Below are positions 41,074 to 46,466 of a stretch of 46,466 nucleotides of DNA, one piece after another (position 1 is the stretch's first letter; each line of letters begins with the position of its first letter). This DNA comes from an uncultured Eubacterium sp. GTDB lineage: Bacteria; Bacillota; Clostridia; Lachnospirales; Lachnospiraceae. A program made the translations under genes and the position numbers. Under the pieces are notes generated by a model. It saw only the letters and a list, made by a program, of their open reading frames with translations. It had not been told where the DNA came from and ran no database searches. Location of the stretch: NCBI GenBank assembly GCA_945920185.1, contig CAMEJP010000008.1:1-46466 (forward strand), given 5' to 3'.

Positions 41074-41706
41074 CTAATCGTCTAACGCCATTTCAATTTT
41101 GCTTATGGATACCTCATAGGCTACCCTCTTCTCAGTTTCCTCCTCGCTTATCTTTTTGGTATACTCCCTGCTTTGAACTCTTCCCCACACCTCAATGTGG
41201 CTGCCTACTGCAAAAGAGGCCGCATACCTTGCATTTCTTCCCCATGATATACATGGGATGTAGTCTGATTTTCCATATGGGCGGTTGACAGCTATCAAAA
41301 GGTCCGCAATCTCTCGTCCGAGAGGTGTTCTTCTATAAACAGGCGGTTTGCAGATATATCCGTCAAGATATATTTGATTGGTCTTTGACTGTTCCTTGAG
41401 CTCTTCAGCAAATTCCAGCTCTCTTACAAATATGGAAAGCACCAGTCTGTTTCTGTTACCTTCGTGTCTGTTGTATGAGCGGAACTGTCCTATTACCTCG
41501 ATTATCTGTCCACGATAATCCTGTGTTACATCAATAAGCCTTTCTGAAATCATAAGAGGTATGATGTCTGCCATATTGCTCAGACGGTTTACGGATACCT
41601 CCACGGTATAAAAGCCCTCACCAAATACCTCGTGGCTGTAAGTAAACTCTGATACAATTTCTCCCATAATGGTTACTTGATTGTTTTCTATTACTTTATC
41701 AAGCAT
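41074..41706 (-). CDS. SSB-like protein with two OB folds
   Basis: The protein of 210 residues appears to contain two single-stranded-DNA-binding OB domains in tandem. The first (about 8-95) has NQVTIMGEIVSEFTY, FYTVEVSVNRLS and IIEVIGQFRSYN. The second (about 108-205) has NQIYLDGYICKPPVYRRTPLGREIADLLIAVNR, YIPCISWGRNA, and GSHIEVWGRVQSREY, which matches bacterial SSB closely. There is no acidic C-terminal tail with the usual DDDIPF motif, although it ends in ALDD. SD GAAGGGAG precedes ATG. It is a single-gene unit with its own terminator. Confidence 0.85.
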   Translation of the reverse strand: MLDKVIENNQVTIMGEIVSEFTYSHEVFGEGFYTVEVSVNRLSNMADIIPLMISERLIDVTQDYRGQIIEVIGQFRSYNRHEGNRNRLVLSIFVRELEFAEELKEQSKTNQIYLDGYICKPPVYRRTPLGREIADLLIAVNRPYGKSDYIPCISWGRNARYAASFAVGSHIEVWGRVQSREYTKKISEEETEKRVAYEVSISKIEMALDD

Positions 41707-41943
41707 ATGTGTTTCTCCCTTCTTTTTGTATACGGTTTCCCGTACTATGTACCTTATATATATATTCAGAGTTAAAGATAATTATGCATATTTTTTCCAT
41801 TTTTTTGAAAATTTTTTTGTTTTTTGGTTTTCTTCCTCTTGTAATCTATCCATTTTGTGATAAACTAATGTAGTTAGACTGTTATATCAAAGCTCGGATT
41901 GTTTTGCTCCGTGCTTTGGAAATTTCTAAAATGCGAGGTATTT

Positions 41944-43773
41944 ATGAAAATCAATCGAGATGATGTAAGAAACATAGCCATTATAGCCCATGTAGACCAT
42001 GGCAAAACCACTCTTGTGGACGAACTGTTAAAGCAAAGCGGTACATTCCGTGAAAACCAAGAGGTCGCAGAGCGTGTCATGGACTCCAATGATATTGAGC
42101 GTGAACGTGGCATTACTATTTTATCAAAGAATACAGCTATTCATTACAAAGGCACAAAAATAAATATTATTGACACACCTGGTCATGCCGACTTTGGCGG
42201 AGAGGTAGAACGTGTACTTAAAATGGTAGACGGCGTAATACTGGTTGTAGACGCATTTGAAGGTCCCATGCCACAGACGAAATTCGTTCTTATGAAGGCT
42301 CTGGAGCTTAATCTTCACGTTATTGTGTGTATCAATAAAATAGACAGACCTGAGGCACGTCCGGAAGCAGTTATCGACGAAGTTCTTGAGCTTTTGATGG
42401 ATCTTGATGCCTCTGACGAACAGCTTGAATGTCCTTTCGTATTTGCTTCAGCAAAGTCAGGCTTTGCAGTAAAGGACTTAAATGACGAGCGTGTCGACAT
42501 GAAGCCTCTTTTTGACACCATCATTGACTATATACCTGCCCCTAACGGCGACCCTGAGGCAAATGCACAGGTTCTTATAAGTACCGTAGATTATAACGAA
42601 TTTGTCGGCCGTATCGGTGTCGGAAAGGTCGATAACGGTACGCTGAAGCTTAATCAGGATGTTATCCTGTGCAATGCACACGACGCTTCCAAGGTAAAGA
42701 AGGTTAAGATTGGAAAGCTTTACGAATTTGAGGGGCTTTCAAAGGTTGAAGTAAATGAAGCAACAGTAGGTTCCATCGTGGCAATATCAGGTATTGCAGA
42801 CCTTCACATAGGCGATACTCTCTGCGGAGGCGATGTACCTGAGCCGATAGAATTCCAAAAAATTTCCGAGCCTACCATTGCAATGAATTTCCTTGTAAAT
42901 GACAGCCCTCTTGCAGGTCAGGAAGGAAAATTCATAACATCAAGACATCTTCGTGAGAGACTTTTTAAAGAGCTTAATACAGACGTAAGTTTAAGAGTTG
43001 AGGAAACAGAAACAACGGAATGTTTTAAGGTATCGGGACGAGGCGAGCTTCACCTTTCGGTTCTCATTGAAAATATGCGCCGCGAGGGATATGAATTTGC
43101 AGTAAGCAAGGCAGAGGTGCTCTATAAGTATGACGAGCGCGGCAAGAAGCTTGAACCTATGGAAATAGCCTACATTGACGTACCGGAAGAATTTTCGGGA
43201 ACTGTTATTCAGAAGCTCAGCAACCGTAAGGGTGAGCTTCAGGGTATGACGCCTGCCAACAGCGGTGGAAATGTGCGTCTTGAATTTTCAATACCTTCAA
43301 GAGGTCTTATAGGTTTTAGAAACGAATTTATGACAGATACCAAGGGTACAGGTATCTTAAATACAATATTTGACGGATATGAGCCTTACAAGGGTGATAT
43401 GCAGTACCGTAAACTGGGTTCTCTTATAGCTTTTGAATCAGGCACAACCATCACATACGGTCTTTTCAATGCACAGGAACGCGGTACTCTGTTTATCGGT
43501 CCGGGCGAAAAGGTATATGCAGGTATGGTAGTCGGACAAAATCCAAGAACGGAAGACATTGAAGTAAATGTGTGCAAGACAAAGCATCTTTCCAACACCC
43601 GTTCTTCAGGTTCGGACGAAGCTCTCCGCCTTGTTCCGCCAAGAATTTTAAGCCTCGAACAGTCACTTGAATTTATTGACACTGACGAGCTTCTTGAGAT
43701 TACACCTAAGAGCCTTAGAATCAGAAAGAAAATTCTTGATTCTACCTTAAGATACCGTTCTAAAAAGAATTAA
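41944..43773 (+). CDS. typA: GTP-binding protein TypA/BipA
   Basis: The ribosome-associated GTPase of 609 residues belongs to the elongation-factor family. G motifs are AHVDHGKTT, the effector stretch [26 protein letters not shown] and SAKSGF. The C-terminal TypA domain ([31 protein letters not shown]) is present. BipA acts in 50S assembly and stress or cold adaptation. ATG 41944 follows GAGG; the longer frame to 41899 reads through a leader hairpin. Confidence 0.96.
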   Translation: MKINRDDVRNIAIIAHVDHGKTTLVDELLKQSGTFRENQEVAERVMDSNDIERERGITILSKNTAIHYKGTKINIIDTPGHADFGGEVERVLKMVDGVILVVDAFEGPMPQTKFVLMKALELNLHVIVCINKIDRPEARPEAVIDEVLELLMDLDASDEQLECPFVFASAKSGFAVKDLNDERVDMKPLFDTIIDYIPAPNGDPEANAQVLISTVDYNEFVGRIGVGKVDNGTLKLNQDVILCNAHDASKVKKVKIGKLYEFEGLSKVEVNEATVGSIVAISGIADLHIGDTLCGGDVPEPIEFQKISEPTIAMNFLVNDSPLAGQEGKFITSRHLRERLFKELNTDVSLRVEETETTECFKVSGRGELHLSVLIENMRREGYEFAVSKAEVLYKYDERGKKLEPMEIAYIDVPEEFSGTVIQKLSNRKGELQGMTPANSGGNVRLEFSIPSRGLIGFRNEFMTDTKGTGILNTIFDGYEPYKGDMQYRKLGSLIAFESGTTITYGLFNAQERGTLFIGPGEKVYAGMVVGQNPRTEDIEVNVCKTKHLSNTRSSGSDEALRLVPPRILSLEQSLEFIDTDELLEITPKSLRIRKKILDSTLRYRSKKN

Positions 43774-43790
43774 AAGTAATATAAACGACT

Positions 43791-43839
43791 AAGTGCCGCC
43801 CGGCAGATAACTTTGGTAATTATCTGTCAGGCGGCACTT
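43791..43839. terminator. Bidirectional terminator between typA and nadE
   Basis: AAGTGCCGCC and GGCGGCACTT form the outer stem with an inner CAGATAA/TTATCTG pair, between convergent genes. T-rich sequence follows on the plus side. Confidence 0.75.
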
Positions 43840-43870
43840 AATTTTACTTCAGGCAAAATTTCCCCGTATT

Positions 43871-45808
43871 TTAAAGGTCAAGCAAAAATTCTTCAGGTTC
43901 TATCTCAGACGGAAGCCTTAAATCGCCTCTTGGACTTACTGAAACCGTACCCACCTTAACACCGTCAGGCATACAGTTTCTCTTGAACTGCTGGCGGAAG
44001 AACCTTGTATAAAATACATTTTCCCATTTTTTTATTTCGTCATCGCTAAACTTATATTCATCACTCTGCGATACTGCCGTCCGGCACAGAGCATATATTT
44101 CCTTTGGAGACATACCAAATCTCAGTGTATAGTAAAGGAAGAAGTCGTGCAGAATGTATGAACCTACCGTATCCTCAGTCTTCTGAGCTATCGTTCCGTC
44201 TGCATTAGGCGGAAGAAGTTCAGGACTTACAGGTGTATCTATGATATCCTCGATTACAGGCTCGATGCCTTCATATCCGTTTGCTCCGAGATAATGACCT
44301 ATCTCATCGACAAGAGTTCTGACAAGCGTTTTAGGAATGGAGTTATTCACGCCGTACATACTCATATGGTCACCGTTGTAGGTGCACCAGCCAAGCGCAA
44401 GTTCTGACAAATCGCCTGTACCTACCACAAATCCGCCCTCCTTGTTCGCCACATCCATAAGTATCTGAGTGCGTTCCCTTGCCTGACAGTTCTCATAAGT
44501 TACGTCATGAACATTTTCATCCTGTCCTATATCCTTAAAGTGCCGGCGTACGGCATCAACTATGCTGATTTCCCTTATGTCACATCCAAGTATTTCCATA
44601 AGGCTGGTCGAATTGGTCTTTGTACGCACCGTTGTTCCAAAGCCCGGCATTGTTATGCCTACTACCGTTTCTGAAGGAAGTCCTGCGTCCTTTACTGCCT
44701 TAGCCGATACAAGCAGCGCAAGCGTAGAGTCAAGACCTCCCGAAACTCCAACTACCACACATTTGCAGTGAGTAGCCTCTATTCTTCTTCTGAGACCTGT
44801 CACCTGCATATTGAATATTGAAAGGCATCTTTCAAGCTTGTTGGTATGAGGTACGAACGGTGTAATCGAAATGCCGTTTATAAGGTTGTCCGCTCCTTTT
44901 GCGTCCCTGTGACATTTTACGGTAATGTATTTTCTGTCAGAAAAAATCTTTTTGCAGTCTGCAAATGACTTGTTGGCAATACGGTCGTGTCTTATCTTTG
45001 TGAGGCTAAAGTCTGCCACAACGTCCTCTCCCGCAAAGGGCTTACCCTCAGCAAGACATTTGCCGTTCTCATATATAAGATTGTGTCCGCTAAATACCAC
45101 GTCAGAGGTGGATTCATACATGCCCGCAGATACATAGGCAAAACCGCATATACAGCCTGACGAAAAGCTGCTTACCAGTTCTTTTCTGTAACTTTCTTTA
45201 CCTATTACCTCATTTGAAGCCGAAATATTTATTACAAGCTCGGCACCGTTTAGGGCAAGAAGCCTTCCAGGAGATACCGGAACCCATCCGTCCTCACATA
45301 TCTCTATACCGATAACAGCCGTAGTTTCTCTGTTGCTGTACTCAATAAGTATATTATTTCCAAAAAATGCGGTATGACCGCCGACATTTACCTCAAAGGC
45401 GTCAAAATTTCCTGCCGTAAACCAGCGTTTTTCATAAAATTCGCTGTAATTCGGGAGATATGTCTTTGGTATAAGTGCTGCTATTTTTCCGTTATTCAAA
45501 AATGCGGCTGTATTAAAAAGTTCTCCGTTATATTCAAAAGGAAGACCCACAACAAAAGAAGCTCCCTTGCCGCTTCTGTCCGTATACTCAGCCAGTTCCA
45601 AAAGTCCCTTGCTTGCATTGTCAATCAGATTTCTGTTGTTAAAAAGGTCGGCACAGGTGTATCCTGTAAGGCTAAGCTCCGGTGCAATCACTATGTCCGC
45701 ACTGTCCGCATATTTGTCATAAGCCTTTTTTAATTCGTCTACGTTTGCGGATACGTTTCCTATATGCACCTTCGGAGTAACTCCTGCCACTCTGATATAG
45801 TTTTCCAT
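43871..45808 (-). CDS. nadE: Glutamine-dependent NAD+ synthetase
   Basis: The protein of 645 residues makes NAD from deamido-NAD with ATP and glutamine. The N-terminal nitrilase-type glutaminase has the triad E (IVIAPELSLTGY), K (LIPKTYLPNYSEFYEKRWF) and C (IGIEICEDGW). The C-terminal synthetase has the P loop GVSGGLDSTLAL and GTGDLSELALGWCTYNGD. ATG 45808 fits the nitrilase start; TGAGG lies eight bases upstream inside a repeat-derived hairpin. The gene follows the nicotinamidase by 85 bp, which suggests a joint NAD salvage unit. Confidence 0.96.
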   Translation of the reverse strand: MENYIRVAGVTPKVHIGNVSANVDELKKAYDKYADSADIVIAPELSLTGYTCADLFNNRNLIDNASKGLLELAEYTDRSGKGASFVVGLPFEYNGELFNTAAFLNNGKIAALIPKTYLPNYSEFYEKRWFTAGNFDAFEVNVGGHTAFFGNNILIEYSNRETTAVIGIEICEDGWVPVSPGRLLALNGAELVINISASNEVIGKESYRKELVSSFSSGCICGFAYVSAGMYESTSDVVFSGHNLIYENGKCLAEGKPFAGEDVVADFSLTKIRHDRIANKSFADCKKIFSDRKYITVKCHRDAKGADNLINGISITPFVPHTNKLERCLSIFNMQVTGLRRRIEATHCKCVVVGVSGGLDSTLALLVSAKAVKDAGLPSETVVGITMPGFGTTVRTKTNSTSLMEILGCDIREISIVDAVRRHFKDIGQDENVHDVTYENCQARERTQILMDVANKEGGFVVGTGDLSELALGWCTYNGDHMSMYGVNNSIPKTLVRTLVDEIGHYLGANGYEGIEPVIEDIIDTPVSPELLPPNADGTIAQKTEDTVGSYILHDFFLYYTLRFGMSPKEIYALCRTAVSQSDEYKFSDDEIKKWENVFYTRFFRQQFKRNCMPDGVKVGTVSVSPRGDLRLPSEIEPEEFLLDL

Positions 45809-45813
45809 AATTA

Positions 45814-45891
45814 CCTCACATTCCGAAGCGTTAGCGTAAGGTTCAAAGCGATGTCCGATGTTTGTGACGCTTCGGCACAAACCCGGTGAGG
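45814..45891 (-). promoter_or_regulatory. Long hairpin enclosing the nadE SD, repeat-derived
   Basis: On the minus strand CCTCAC (45886-45891) pairs with GTGAGG (45814-45819), and CCGAAGCGT (45867-45875) pairs with ACGCTTCGG (45823-45831). The nadE SD (GAGG) is inside the outer arm, so the closed stem would hide it. The right arm is the dispersed repeat also found before the helicase gene at 30686. Confidence 0.65.
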
Positions 45892-45893
45892 CT

Positions 45894-46406
45894 CTAAATA
45901 ATATCTATCTGGCACATTTTCATGGCTGCCAGTGCATTTGCATGGCTTTCCGGCGTAACGCCTGCACAGGCATTTTCAATCACTCTAAGTTCTGCTTCCG
46001 GCATAGCTGCCTTTAAAATCATGGCATTTGATATAACGCATATATCGGTGCAAAGTCCGACAAGTGTTATTGTTTCCACATTTTCAAGCTCTGAAACATA
46101 TTTTGCCAGTTCCATGGAGCCAAATGAAGGCTTATCAAACACAATCGTCTTCTCACTGACATACGGCTTTAACTTCTCGTCAAGTTCCCATCCGGGAGTT
46201 CCCTTAACACAGTGTACTACAGGAAGCTTTCTGCCCTCCTGTGTGTTAAGATAATCCTCTGTATGAGTGTCTCTTGTAAATATTACCTGACCGTCAAAGT
46301 TCTCTATAACCTTTGCGACATTATCCGTTATGGCAACTGCCTCTTTAGTTCCGAGTGCCCCGTCTATAAAATCCTTCTGCATATCCACTACTATAAGTAT
46401 GTTCAT
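45894..46406 (-). CDS. pncA: Nicotinamidase-like cysteine hydrolase
   Basis: The protein of 170 residues belongs to the isochorismatase-like hydrolases. The catalytic aspartate is in IVVDMQKDFIDGALG, a zinc-type or substrate loop in RDTHTEDY (histidine), and the nucleophile cysteine in LVGLCTDICVISNA; lysine KPSFGS is also present. The pattern fits nicotinamidase, which turns nicotinamide into nicotinate for NAD salvage, and nadE lies directly downstream. Other hydrolases of the family cannot be excluded. No strong SD is seen right before ATG 46406. Confidence 0.88.
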   Translation of the reverse strand: MNILIVVDMQKDFIDGALGTKEAVAITDNVAKVIENFDGQVIFTRDTHTEDYLNTQEGRKLPVVHCVKGTPGWELDEKLKPYVSEKTIVFDKPSFGSMELAKYVSELENVETITLVGLCTDICVISNAMILKAAMPEAELRVIENACAGVTPESHANALAAMKMCQIDII

Positions 46407-46466
46407 AATTATCTTGTATGATTATTTAGAAGCTAATAATCATATATTTCCTTTCTTTTAATATCG

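Overview
The window looks like chromosome from an anaerobic, moderately low-GC Firmicute of the class Clostridia, most likely Lachnospiraceae. The basis is an oxygen-independent NrdD/NrdG ribonucleotide reductase, clostridial promoter and Shine-Dalgarno (SD) signals, large Gram-positive surface proteins and a lysine riboswitch. No complete mobile element, phage region, rRNA or CRISPR array is visible. Most genes lie on the minus strand.

Layout. 1-5279: two large secreted surface proteins with beta-helix and cell-wall-binding-type repeats, minus strand, the first cut by the window edge. 5412-9236: a signalling cluster made of a multi-pass membrane sensor with a degenerate kinase core, a soluble histidine kinase, a NarL/LuxR-type response regulator and, past a terminator and an inverted repeat, a degenerate stand-alone receiver next to the surface-protein genes. 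9339-10173: two tRNA-Leu genes around a small DUF4234 membrane protein. 10174-10782: an array of 101-bp tandem repeats and a candidate NrdR-controlled promoter. 10783-13958: nrdD-nrdG-dut, deoxynucleotide synthesis. 14098-17822: uppP, a trigger-factor-like lipoprotein, and a tRNA-Pro/tRNA-Asn/asnS unit. 17882-21504: a four-gene FtsX-type ABC system. 21571-22936: infC-rpmI-rplT with an AUU start codon on infC and an attenuator leader. 23049-28292: degV, a small membrane protein and purL.

28320-32905 is a probable SOS-controlled DNA repair operon: a radical-SAM DNA repair family protein, its usual partner, and a PD-(D/E)XK nuclease fused to an XPD/DinG-type helicase. Its sigma-A-type promoter is bracketed by two LexA-like boxes. 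32907-37423 holds a membrane protein and a thioester/CnaB adhesin that continues past a sorting-type signal into a second secreted domain. 37540-40422: dapA-dapB plus a nuclease-like protein and a DUF2752 protein. Upstream of dapA (40756-40997) is a lysine riboswitch separated from the gene by a palindromic insertion-like element and a second promoter. 41074-46406: a two-OB-fold SSB-like protein, typA/bipA, and a nicotinamidase-nadE pair for NAD salvage whose nadE SD lies in a repeat-derived hairpin.

The most promising new biology is (i) the fused thioester adhesin, (ii) the LexA-box-controlled repair operon, (iii) the pseudo-kinase/pseudo-receiver system next to surface proteins, and (iv) the riboswitch displaced from dapA. 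All functional statements come from reading motifs in the sequence; no database search was run.
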